Assembly (NCBI GenBank): GCA_963763085.1
Contig: CAVXNB010000004.1
Location: 434,001-498,000, forward strand
Origin: CAVXNB01 sp963763085
GTDB taxonomy: Bacteria; Actinomycetota; Acidimicrobiia; Acidimicrobiales; Bog-793
Length of the DNA stretch: 64,000 bases
Reading direction: 5' to 3'
Shown: positions 50,928-58,799 of the stretch, piece after piece
How positions within the stretch are numbered: position 1 is the stretch's first letter
Layout: every line of letters begins with the position of its first letter
Program-made: the position numbers and the translations under genes
Notes under the pieces: generated by a model
Told to the model about the DNA's origin: nothing
The model's input: only the letters and a program-made list of their open reading frames with translations
Databases searched by the model: none

Positions 50928-50956
50928 TTGACGGGTTCCCGTGAAGCGGATATGTT
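50928..50956 (+). promoter_or_regulatory. Predicted sigma-70-type promoter of the substrate-binding protein gene
   Basis: TTGACG (50928-50933) and TATGTT (50951-50956) are exactly 17 bases apart. Transcription would start near 50962, giving about 42 bases of leader to ATG 51004. This is the best consensus promoter in the window. Confidence 0.6.
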
Positions 50957-51003
50957 GCCCGATGGTCGAGAATCGTCTCGCCCACGGGCTTCTGGGGGGC
51001 TGT

Positions 51004-52617
51004 ATGACCGATACAGATAGAGCCGACGCGGGCATGACGCGTCGCCGGTTCCTACAGACCGCGGCAGCGGTCGCCGGCGGGGCCGGCGCCAGCGTCGCGC
51101 TTGCGGCATGCGGCTCTTCTGCCTCCCCCTCGTCCTCGACTACGAGCACCACGACCGGCCCGAGCGCGGGGCCGCGACCGCGCCGGGGCGGCACCCTTCG
51201 TGCCGCTATCAGCGGCGGGTCGAGCTCCGACACGCTGGACGCCCAGGACGGCATCACCGAAGCGGACTTCGCCCGTCTGGCTCAGCTCTACGACCCTCTC
51301 GTGACCCAGACCCCCGGCGCCGTGCCGCAGCTTGTGCTGGCCGAGGAGATAACGCCGAATACCGACGCGACGACTTGGACGATCCGTCTGCGGAAGGGCG
51401 TCACGTTCCATAACGGCAGGGACCTCACCGCCGACGACGTCATGTACAGCTTCCTGCGGATCGCGAACCCGAAGAAGCCGCTGCAGGGGCTCTCGGGGCT
51501 GGCGCCGGTCGACCTCAAGAACATGAAGAAGCTCGACACCTGGACGGTGCAGCTGCCCTGCCCGAAGCCCTACGCGATCCTTGATCAGGCGCTGAGCGGG
51601 TTCTTCTTCTACTACTACATCGTGCCGGTCGGCTACGACCCGAAGAACCCCATCGGCACCGGCCCGTTCAAGTACAAGTCGTTCGTACCGGGCAGCCAGA
51701 GCACCTGCGTCCGGAACGAGAACTACTGGCAGACCGGCCTGCCGTATCTCGACGCGGTCGTGGCGACCGACTATTCGGACGAGACGAGCCAGGTGAACGC
51801 CATGCAGGGCGGCCAGGCGGACGTGGCCGACCTGCTCACCTATGCCTCGGTCCACACGCTGCAGACCTCGGGCCTCAACACGCTCATCTCGCCCAGCGGA
51901 ACCTGGACCCCGTTCACGATGCGGGTGGACGTGGCGCCCCTCAACGACGTCAAGGTGCGCCAGGCGCTGCGGCTCGTGGTCGACCGCCCGCAGATGCGCG
52001 ACCTGCTCTTCGGTGGCAATGGAGTTCTCGGCAACGACCTGTTCGGGATCTGGGACCCGTCGTACGACAAGTCCATCGCGCAGCGTCAGCAGGACATCGG
52101 ACAAGCCAAGTCACTGCTGAAGTCCGCCGGGCACGAAGGGCTGTCGATCCAGCTCGTCACTGCCGACGTCGCGTCGGGGACGGTGCAGGCCGCAACGGTC
52201 TTCGCCCAGCAGGCGGCCATGGCAGGGGTCACGGTCAGCCTGCGGCAGGTGACAGTGACCGAGTTCTACGGCAAGAACTACCTGCAGTGGGCGTTCGCAC
52301 AGGATTATTGGAGCTACGCCCCGTATCTGGTCCAGGTCGGCAATGCCACGCTGCCGTCCTCGCCCTACAACGAGTGCCACTTCGACGACCCTCACTACAC
52401 CGCGCTCTACGAGGAGGCCATCCGGACGGTCGATGAGGGCAAGCGAACGCAGATCATTCACGAGATGCAGGAGATCGACTACAACACGGGCGGCTACATC
52501 ATCCCGTACTTCGTCCCGATCATCGACGGCTTCTCGCCAAAAGTGCACGGGCTCCAGCCGTCCAAGGTGGGCATCCCGCTCTCCAACTTCGGCTTCGGCC
52601 AGATGTGGATGACCTGA
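51004..52617 (+). CDS. Tat-exported lipoprotein, ABC transporter substrate-binding protein family 5
   Basis: This 537-residue binding protein of SBP family 5 binds oligopeptides, nickel or other small ligands outside the membrane. The N terminus has a twin-arginine motif TRRRFLQ (residues 11-17) and a lipobox LAAC near residue 36, so it is a Tat-exported lipoprotein. Family motifs include LTADDVMYSFLRI, GTGPFKYKSFVPGS and LNDVKVRQALRLVVDRPQM. ATG 51004 follows GGGGGG by five bases; a second ATG at 51034 is right before the Tat motif. No permease or ATPase genes are adjacent. Its neighbours, a PrpD-family protein and an SDR, suggest a catabolic role. Confidence 0.9.
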   Translation: MTDTDRADAGMTRRRFLQTAAAVAGGAGASVALAACGSSASPSSSTTSTTTGPSAGPRPRRGGTLRAAISGGSSSDTLDAQDGITEADFARLAQLYDPLVTQTPGAVPQLVLAEEITPNTDATTWTIRLRKGVTFHNGRDLTADDVMYSFLRIANPKKPLQGLSGLAPVDLKNMKKLDTWTVQLPCPKPYAILDQALSGFFFYYYIVPVGYDPKNPIGTGPFKYKSFVPGSQSTCVRNENYWQTGLPYLDAVVATDYSDETSQVNAMQGGQADVADLLTYASVHTLQTSGLNTLISPSGTWTPFTMRVDVAPLNDVKVRQALRLVVDRPQMRDLLFGGNGVLGNDLFGIWDPSYDKSIAQRQQDIGQAKSLLKSAGHEGLSIQLVTADVASGTVQAATVFAQQAAMAGVTVSLRQVTVTEFYGKNYLQWAFAQDYWSYAPYLVQVGNATLPSSPYNECHFDDPHYTALYEEAIRTVDEGKRTQIIHEMQEIDYNTGGYIIPYFVPIIDGFSPKVHGLQPSKVGIPLSNFGFGQMWMT

Positions 52618-52660
52618 GCAGCAGGGCCTTCCGCACGAGCCGCTGCCCGCCGGCCCGGAG

Positions 52661-53431
52661 TCAGCGGGCGGTGGCGCCGCCGTCGACGACGAGCGCCGAG
52701 CCGGTGACGAACGAGGCCTCCGGGGAGGCGAGGAAGACCACGCACTCGGCCACTTCACGAGCCGTTCCCATCCGGTGCAACGGCGACATCTCCTCGTACT
52801 CGCGGCGGAGGGCCTCCCGGTCCGTCGCCCGGTCCAGGAACTGGTCGTTGAGGGGGGTGTCGATGACGCCCGGGCAGACACAGTTCACGCGCACCTGACG
52901 GTCCGCGACCTCGAGCGCCAGGGAGCGGGAGAACTGCAGGACGGCGCCTTTCGAAGTGGTGTATGCGGCGTCGTTCGTCCAGGCGATGAACGAGTTGATC
53001 GATCCCATGTTGACGATCGAGGCGCCGGGGCCGAGATGGGGCAGCGCGGCTCGGCAGACCCGGAACATGCCCGTCACGTTCACGTCCATGACCTTCTCCC
53101 ACTCGGCGTCGGTCGTCGTGTCGACGCCGGGACCGTGTGGGAGCTCGACGCCGGCGTTGTTCGAGACGACGTCGATCCCGCCGGCCGCGGCGACGACCCC
53201 GGCGACGAAGTCATCGACCGCCTGCGTCGACCTGAGGTCCACGATCCCCGAGTGCGGCCGCCGCCCGGCGATGGCCTCGACCTCGTCGCACGTCGCCTGA
53301 AGGTGCTCGGCCGTCTGTGACGTGAGGAAGAGCTCGGCTCGCTCCTCGGCGAACCGTACGGCGACGGCGCGGCCGATCCCCGAGCCCACGCCGGTGATCA
53401 GTGCGCGGCGCCCTGCAAGCCGATCGCCCAC
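52661..53431 (-). CDS. Short-chain dehydrogenase/reductase (SDR)
   Basis: This 256-residue classical SDR has the cofactor motif TGVGSGIG (residues 12-19), NNAG near residue 91, the catalytic Ser in NMGSINSF, and YTTSK (catalytic Tyr and Lys) near residue 154. The C terminus VTGSALVVDGGATAR is typical of FabG-like oxidoreductases. The substrate cannot be told. GTG 53431 is preferred because it starts just before the Rossmann strand; the frame continues to 53473. It is convergent with the substrate-binding protein gene, 43 bases apart. Confidence 0.88.
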   Translation of the reverse strand: MGDRLAGRRALITGVGSGIGRAVAVRFAEERAELFLTSQTAEHLQATCDEVEAIAGRRPHSGIVDLRSTQAVDDFVAGVVAAAGGIDVVSNNAGVELPHGPGVDTTTDAEWEKVMDVNVTGMFRVCRAALPHLGPGASIVNMGSINSFIAWTNDAAYTTSKGAVLQFSRSLALEVADRQVRVNCVCPGVIDTPLNDQFLDRATDREALRREYEEMSPLHRMGTAREVAECVVFLASPEASFVTGSALVVDGGATAR

Positions 53432-53519
53432 GGTTCCACGACCTCCGTTCGCTTGCGACCACCTCGATCGCAACGATCGTCTAGTCCGCCCTCGGAGGCT
53501 TTGTCCATTTCACACACAC

Positions 53520-53546
53520 GTAACGCCCGTGAATCGCCCGAGAAAC
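53520..53546. promoter_or_regulatory. GlnR-like operator upstream of the ammonium transporter
   Basis: GTAAC, GAATC and GAAAC occur at 11-base intervals (53520, 53531, 53542), matching the GTnAC-N6-GaAAC half-site pattern of actinobacterial GlnR. The position, about 90 bases before an amt gene, is where GlnR acts in Streptomyces and mycobacteria. CATTGT at 53565-53570 could be the -10 element. No GlnR gene is in the window. Confidence 0.5.
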
Positions 53547-53632
53547 AGGCCTACTGCACAGTGTCATTGTTCGCAGGGCCGGCAGCGTTGCCGCACATGG
53601 CATGAGTGAAGCTCGAGAGAGGAGTGCGAGGC

Positions 53633-55130
53633 GTGCTTGCAGCGGCAACGAACCTGGGGTATCCGAGCTGGCTCAATCCGGCCGACAACACGTGGCAGCT
53701 CGTCGCCGCCACGTTGGTCGGCCTGATGAGCCTGCCTGGACTGGCCATCCTCTACTGCGGGCTGGTTCAGAAGAAGTGGGTCGTCAACACCATGCTGATG
53801 GCGTTCGGAGGATTCAGCCTGGTGCTGATCGTTTGGGTGCTCTGGGCCTACAACATGGGCTTCGGCGTATTCGCACATCTGGGCGCGACGGGCTCGTTCT
53901 GGAGCGGGCTGGTCGGTAAGCCGCATCCGATCGTCAGTCATTTCGGCGAGCAGAATCAAGCGAGCTCGAGCGCGCAGACCCTCGTTCCGTGGCACTTCCC
54001 CAACGCGACCTTGGCGTACTTCCAATTCGTGTTCGCCGCCATCACGCCCTTGCTGTTCATGGGCAGCATTCTCGGGCGGATGAAGTTCAAGGCGTGGCTG
54101 CTGTTCGTGCCGCTCTGGATCACGTTCGTCTACTCGGTCAACGCTGCCTTGCTGTGGGGCGGGGGTTTCTTCGCTCAGAAGGGCGCCGTGGACTACTCCG
54201 GCGGGTATGTGATCCACCTGTCCGCCGGCGTGGCCGGCTTCGTGGCGGCGGCGGTCGTCGGACCGCGACTCAAGCGTGACCGGATCGCCGCCAGCCGCGC
54301 ACAATCTGCCATTGGTGGCGATCGGAGCCGGGATCCTGTGGCTCGGGTGGAACGGCTTCAACGGCGGTGACCCCTTCTACGCCGGCGTCGACGCAGCTTC
54401 CGCCGTTCTCAACACGAACCTCGCCACGGCAGCGGCCCTCGGGATGTGGGTCTTCATGGACATGCGCTTCAGCAAGCAGCGCAAGGCGTCCTTCCTCGGC
54501 GCCATCAACGGCATGATCTGCGGTCTTGTCGCTATCACGCCAAGCGCCGGCTGGGTGGACGGCTATGGAGCCATCCTGGTGGGGGTCATCGCCTCCGGCG
54601 TCGTCTGGGTGTGCTTCAACTACCTGCCCAGGGTCCGGCCCTTCTCGCGGGTAGACGACGCCCTCGGTGTCGTCTACACGCACGGGTTCGCGGGGTTGAT
54701 CGGGGGCTTGCTCGTCGGATTCCTGGCCGACCCCGGCATGATCGAATACGGAGTGGGCGGGAGGAACTTCGCCGGAAAGGGCGCCTTCTCCGTCGACGGC
54801 CTGTTCTACACAGGCTCGTGGCACCAGGAATGGGAACAGCTGCTGGCCGCCGTCTGGATCATCGTGTTCACCGCCGTGATGACGTTCGTCCTGCTCCAGA
54901 TCGTGAAGTTAGTGTGCCGCGGCCTGCGGGAAAAGGACGAGGACCTCATGATCGGCGACCTTGCCATTCACGGCGAGGTGGCGTACCCGGAGGACGCCAC
55001 GCCCGAGGAGGAGCTGGCCGAGCTGGTCGGCACCTACAGCATGGCGGGAGTCTCTGGCGGCCCCGATACCGCCGGCGACGAGCAGACCCCGTTCTCGGGC
55101 GCGCCGCCCGAGCTTATGGGCGAGCACTGA
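53633..55130 (+). pseudogene. amt: Ammonium transporter Amt, interrupted by one frameshift
   Basis: This is an Amt/AmtB/Rh-type ammonium channel. The first frame covers the N-terminal helices: LPGLAILYCGLVQKKWVVNT, NATLAYFQFVFAAITPLLFMGSILGR, and DYSGGYVIHLSAGVAGFVAAAVVGPR, the last including one of the pore histidine neighbourhoods. Near 54285 one extra base shifts the frame, and the second frame continues with AIGAGILWLGWNGFNGG, NTNLATAAALGMWVFMD, GVVYTHGFAGLIGGLLVG (pore histidine) and a C-terminal cytoplasmic tail. The product would be about 499 residues. GTG 53633 has AGAGGAG nine bases upstream; GTG 53606 is also open. All functional parts are present, so a sequencing indel is likely. 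A GlnR-like box lies upstream. Confidence 0.9.
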
Positions 55131-55207
55131 TGCCCCTCAGTCGCACAGAGTGGGCGCTCGGCGGCCGCTCGGCGGTGTGGGGGAGCGGAGGGACACTTCA
55201 AAACTCG

Positions 55208-55275
55208 TTTCAACTTGCCTCGCTTAATGATTGCGACCGGTCGCAATCTCGATTGGAGGCAAGTTTGGAAAAAAA
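55208..55275. repeat. Dispersed nested-palindrome element, copy B
   Basis: This is the second copy of the 68-bp element at 12806-12873, in the same orientation. Outer arms AACTTGCCTC/GAGGCAAGTT lie at 55212-55221 and 55256-55265, the 20-bp palindrome at 55229-55248, and seven A residues at the end. Of the five differences, four fall in the seven-base spacer between the left arm and the palindrome and one in the right spacer; arms and palindrome are identical. It sits between amt and the 3' end of a muconolactone isomerase-like gene, whose stop codon touches the A run. Confidence 0.9.
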
Positions 55276-55587
55276 TCAGGAACGTCCTGCGCGCCCTGGA
55301 GAAGGATCGGACGGGTGCGCCGCGAGGGGACGGACATGAATGTCCATCCACGGGAAGAGGGGGAGCAAGGACAGCACGTGATGCAGGGCCGTGGCGTCCT
55401 CGGCCTGCCAGAGCCCCACGTTGGCCCATCGACCGGGAATACGCCAGATGCGCAGAAGGTGGCCCTGCTCCGCCAGCTCGCGGGCCTTCACGGATTCCTC
55501 GCCGATGAGGCGGTCGCGCTCGTCCCTCGGCCGGTCGGGCGGCCATGTCACCTGAATCTCAACGAGAAATTCCACCGTACGTTTCAT
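55276..55587 (-). CDS. Muconolactone delta-isomerase family protein
   Basis: This 103-residue protein resembles muconolactone isomerase (CatC), which converts muconolactone to 3-oxoadipate enol-lactone in the beta-ketoadipate pathway. The typical opening FLVEIQVTWPPD, the middle RIWRIPGRWANVGLWQAEDATALHHVLSLLPLFPWMDI and the end VRPLAAHPSDPS match the family layout and length (about 95 residues). No other beta-ketoadipate gene is in the window, so another function of the ferredoxin-like fold is possible. The stop codon directly borders dispersed repeat copy B. Confidence 0.82.
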   Translation of the reverse strand: MKRTVEFLVEIQVTWPPDRPRDERDRLIGEESVKARELAEQGHLLRIWRIPGRWANVGLWQAEDATALHHVLSLLPLFPWMDIHVRPLAAHPSDPSPGRAGRS

Positions 55588-55672
55588 ACTATGAATCCGA
55601 TCCCTCTGACGTCAGGGGGAGCACGGCACCAGGCGCCAGCGGACCCTGGGCCACAGCCCTGCTCCTCTCGGC

Positions 55673-56098
55673 TCAGCCGCCTTCGGCCCAGGAAATGACC
55701 TTCTCGGGCTCGATCGTCACGATCGTGCGCAGCGCCGGCCAGTCCGAGACGTAGGACTCGACCTCGTCCGGTCCGACGTACCGGCGCGTGATCGCCCGGA
55801 TCTCGTCGCGAACTTCCGGCTCGTCGCCGCTCGTCATCGTGGCGAGACCCCTGATGACGACGGCGGGATAGGGAGCGTCGAACGTCTGCACCGAGAAGGC
55901 GGCTCTCGGGTCCCGTTGCAGCTGGCGCACCCATGCCCGCGTGTCGGTCGTCCAGATCTTCACCGACGTGCCGTCCCAGCGGAACCAGACCGGCGTCACG
56001 TTGGGCGAGCCGTCAGCCCGCAGGGTTCCGACGACACCGAGCGGGGTGGGAAAAGTCTGGCCGAGAAACGCATCGAGCTCCTCTGGGTCCAGGCTCAT
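55673..56098 (-). CDS. PPOX-class FMN- or F420-dependent oxidoreductase
   Basis: This 141-residue split-barrel protein belongs to the pyridoxamine 5'-phosphate oxidase-like family of Actinobacteria, which use FMN or F420. VGTLRADGSPNVTPVWFRWDG near residue 22 and VRQLQRDPRAAFSVQTFDAPYPAVVIRG near residue 57 are hallmark segments. The cofactor and substrate cannot be decided from sequence. A strong Shine-Dalgarno AAAGGAGG precedes ATG 56098. It is divergent from the sugar-acid operon. Confidence 0.87.
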   Translation of the reverse strand: MSLDPEELDAFLGQTFPTPLGVVGTLRADGSPNVTPVWFRWDGTSVKIWTTDTRAWVRQLQRDPRAAFSVQTFDAPYPAVVIRGLATMTSGDEPEVRDEIRAITRRYVGPDEVESYVSDWPALRTIVTIEPEKVISWAEGG

Positions 56099-56127
56099 TC
56101 GTCCTCCTTTCGTGGTGGGGTCAACCG

Positions 56128-56148
56128 AGTTTCCCTCAGGGGGAAACT
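56128..56148. promoter_or_regulatory. Inverted repeat, candidate operator of the sugar-acid operon
   Basis: AGTTTCCC and GGGAAACT form 8-base perfect arms around a 5-base centre in the 144-base gap between divergent genes. A TAACCT -10-like box follows at 56188-56193. The layout suits an IclR- or GntR-type repressor, but no regulator gene is in the window. Confidence 0.45.
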
Positions 56149-56242
56149 ACGCGTTTGTTCGGCTGTGCCCGCGCCGTCGCCCACCACTAACCTTCACCCG
56201 GGCCGGGGCCGGCCCGGAGCCCCGGACGGTGACGGACACGCG

Positions 56243-57178
56243 ATGATCATCAACTCCCACGTTCACATGGTGCGTCTCGGCAAGGAGTTCAGCGACGAGC
56301 TCGCCGAGTTCTACATGCGGTCCAACGAGGGTCGGACCTGCTGGCACACCGGCGAGCCCTGGAGGGAACAGGACTTCTGCGTTCCGGTCGAGCGCCTGAT
56401 CGCCGACATGGACCGGCTCGGGATCGACAAGTCGTTCGTGCTCGGCATCGCCTTCCTGCCGTACAAGGCTTACGACGCGGGCGCGGCCGAGTACGCGGCC
56501 GCGATGGTGGCCGCGTACCCCGAGCGCCTCGTCGGCTTCTTCACGGCCAATCCCGGTGGCGGGTACGAGGAAGCCAGACGTTTCGAGCGATCGATCGAGA
56601 CGCTCAAGCTGTCCGGCCTCAAGCTGCTCCCGTCGGGGAACAACCTTGCACTTAACGACCGCAGCATGTGGCCCCTGTTCGAGGTGGCGGAGGGCCATGG
56701 CGTGCCGGTCGTGATGCACACGGGCTGGAATGGCTTCCCGCGGGGCAGGGTGCTCGAGTGGGAGCATCCTATGTACCTGGAGGATGTCGTTTTGGCATTC
56801 CCGGATATCAAGATCGTCATGGCCCATCTCGGCTTCCAGTGGGCCGATGAGGCCCTGTGGCTCATGGCGCGGTCGCCGAACCTCTACGGCGACCTTGCAT
56901 TCTGGGACGAGAGCGTGCCGTTGTGGCGTCTCGCCCAGGTCTGCAGCTCGGCGAAGCAACTCGGTGTGCTCGACCGGATCCTCTGGGGCAGCGACTATCC
57001 GTTCATGGCCTTCGAGCCGGGCATGGAGCTGTTCAGGAGGGTTCCGGACTTCACGGTCCGCCACGAGCTCGAGCCCTTCGTGACCGAAGAAGACCTGGAG
57101 AGTTACTTCGGTGGTGCCGCCGCCCGGCTCATCGGCCTGGAGCCGGGCCTGCCAGGTCGCCGGATGACCTGCGACTGA
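56243..57178 (+). CDS. Amidohydrolase family 2 (ACMSD/lactonase-like) metal-dependent hydrolase
   Basis: This 311-residue TIM-barrel hydrolase belongs to the amidohydrolase 2 group. The N-terminal metal motif reads INSHVHM, HTGW near residue 160 and MAHLGFQW near residue 193 give further metal-site histidines, and the late aspartate is in LWGSDYPFM near residue 250. Members hydrolyse lactones or decarboxylate carboxy-aromatic acids. At the head of a sugar-acid operon, a sugar lactonase role is a reasonable inference. ATG 56243 is chosen because it opens the barrel; upstream frame is non-coding. Confidence 0.87.
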   Translation: MIINSHVHMVRLGKEFSDELAEFYMRSNEGRTCWHTGEPWREQDFCVPVERLIADMDRLGIDKSFVLGIAFLPYKAYDAGAAEYAAAMVAAYPERLVGFFTANPGGGYEEARRFERSIETLKLSGLKLLPSGNNLALNDRSMWPLFEVAEGHGVPVVMHTGWNGFPRGRVLEWEHPMYLEDVVLAFPDIKIVMAHLGFQWADEALWLMARSPNLYGDLAFWDESVPLWRLAQVCSSAKQLGVLDRILWGSDYPFMAFEPGMELFRRVPDFTVRHELEPFVTEEDLESYFGGAAARLIGLEPGLPGRRMTCD

Positions 57179-57221
57179 CGTCTCGGCCGAAGAAACGAAA
57201 ACGACGAAAGGCAACGCCGCC

Positions 57222-58397
57222 ATGAGAATCGAAGGCGCAGAGCTCACGTTCCTCAACGTCCCGATGCGACAGCCCGAGCTGTGGGCGTGGGGGCTGCGAG
57301 ACGGCTACACAGTCGGCCTCGTGGAGCTCCATACCGACGCCGGCATCACGGGCCTGGGCGAGGTCGTCGTCGCCATGGGGCCGAACGCCGGGGTGATCCG
57401 GGCGATATTCGACCAGATGGCCGCTCAGTACATCGGCGAGTCGCCCCTCGACTCCGAGCGGCTCGTGGCCAAGGTGATGGCCGACGGTTGGTACTCGTTC
57501 GAGCGAACCGCCGGCCTCGTCCTGGGCGGACTCGACATGGCCTGCTGGGACGCAGCGGGCAAGTACCTCAAGCAGCCCGTGAGCCGGCTCATGGGCGGTC
57601 AGGTGCGCACGGTCTTCGACTCCATGTACTTCGTTCCTGCCGACGAGGACCTCGACCTGATGGTCGAGCGAGCCGGCGAGGCGGTGAAGCAGGGCTTCTC
57701 GACGATCTTCTACAAGGTCGGCCTCGGCGAGGAGCGGGACGTGGAGCTCGTACGCCGCACCCGTGAGGCGATAGGCCCGGCGCCCCGGTTGCGGGTCGAT
57801 GCGAACGAGAGCTGGAGCCCGTCGAGCGCGATGCGGATCCTGAGCCGGATGCGAGACGCCCATCTGGAATACGTCGAGCAGCCGATTCTCATGCACGACA
57901 TCGACGGGCTCGCCCACCTGCGCCGGCACAGTGGCGTCCCGGTGGCCGCCAACCAGGCGTCATGGGGTCGCCACGCCATCTTGGAGATCATCCGGAAGAA
58001 CGCGGCCGACGTCCTCATGACCGACCCGCATCAGGAGGGCGGCCTCATGGCTTTCAAGAAGATCCTCGCGTTGTGCGAGATCGCCGGGCTCGGCTTCGTC
58101 AACCATGCGTTCAACGTGACTACCATCACGTTCTCGAGCCACGTCCAGGTCCTGAGCACCTCGGCGGCGTGCATCCTGGCGCTGCAGGGCCACCCTGACT
58201 ACCTGGCCGACGACTACGTGACCGAGCCCATGGACTACAGCAACGGGAAGATCCGCGTCGGGAACCGTCCCGGGCTGGGTGTGGAGCTCGACCCCGACAA
58301 GGTCCGCCGCTACCACGAGGCGTTCGAGCGCGAGGGTCAAGCCGTCTCCTATGCGGCGGCCAAGTCCGGGCTCATCCAGACCATTCCCCACATCTGA
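57222..58397 (+). CDS. Mandelate racemase/enolase-superfamily protein, probable sugar-acid dehydratase
   Basis: This 391-residue enolase-superfamily protein has an N-terminal capping domain and a barrel of the mandelate-racemase subgroup. Counting from ATG 57222, metal ligands D193 (RVDANESW) and E219 (YVEQP) match mandelate racemase D195 and E221 with a constant offset of two. The His-Asp base pair is H295 (NHAF) with D268 (MTDPHQ), matching H297/D270. At the third metal-ligand position (E247 in mandelate racemase) this protein has Q245 in AANQASW. Operon context with KDG kinase and KDPG aldolase points to dehydration of a six-carbon aldonate to 2-keto-3-deoxygluconate. GAAAGG precedes the start. 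Confidence 0.88.
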   Translation: MRIEGAELTFLNVPMRQPELWAWGLRDGYTVGLVELHTDAGITGLGEVVVAMGPNAGVIRAIFDQMAAQYIGESPLDSERLVAKVMADGWYSFERTAGLVLGGLDMACWDAAGKYLKQPVSRLMGGQVRTVFDSMYFVPADEDLDLMVERAGEAVKQGFSTIFYKVGLGEERDVELVRRTREAIGPAPRLRVDANESWSPSSAMRILSRMRDAHLEYVEQPILMHDIDGLAHLRRHSGVPVAANQASWGRHAILEIIRKNAADVLMTDPHQEGGLMAFKKILALCEIAGLGFVNHAFNVTTITFSSHVQVLSTSAACILALQGHPDYLADDYVTEPMDYSNGKIRVGNRPGLGVELDPDKVRRYHEAFEREGQAVSYAAAKSGLIQTIPHI

Positions 58398-58414
58398 CAG
58401 AAAGGATCTTGACC

Positions 58415-58795
58415 ATGATCGAGCGCCGCATCCTGGCCCCCAATGACGGGAGCAACTACTCGACGGCCGTGCGGAGCAACGACCTCATCTTCACGGCGGG
58501 TCATCTCGGGGCGAGGCCGGGTGAGGACGCGCCATTCGCAGACCAGCTGCGTCGGGCGTTGAGCAGTGTGCTCGCCGCCGTCGAGTCGCTCGGGGGCTCG
58601 AGGGACACCCTGCTCAAGGTGAACGGCTACATCGCCAGCGTCGACGACTTTCCCGAGTACCACCGTGTCTACCGGGAGGTGCTCGGGGAGGGCCCTCTTC
58701 CGGCTCGCACGACCGTGCAGATCGGCGGGTTCGAACCGCCGAATCTCGTCGAGATGGACGCCATCGCCGCCGTCGTGCCAGGCGGCAAGGCGTAA
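58415..58795 (+). CDS. RidA/YjgF family protein
   Basis: This 126-residue protein is of the RidA family, which hydrolyses reactive enamine/imine intermediates to ketoacids. Typical segments are NYSTAVRSNDLIFTAGHLGARPGE, DTLLKVNGYIASVDDFPEYHRVYREVL, and ARTTVQIGGF with the conserved Arg that binds the carboxylate. In this operon it may process an enol intermediate produced by the dehydratase. AGAAAGG lies about eight bases before ATG 58415. Confidence 0.9.
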   Translation: MIERRILAPNDGSNYSTAVRSNDLIFTAGHLGARPGEDAPFADQLRRALSSVLAAVESLGGSRDTLLKVNGYIASVDDFPEYHRVYREVLGEGPLPARTTVQIGGFEPPNLVEMDAIAAVVPGGKA

Positions 58796-58799
58796 AAGG

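Noticed and set aside
12806..55275. The two repeat copies as ends of a 42-kb mobile element
   Set aside because: They are direct repeats but enclose core genes such as oxidase, pyrE and tRNA, with no integrase, transposase or mobility gene.
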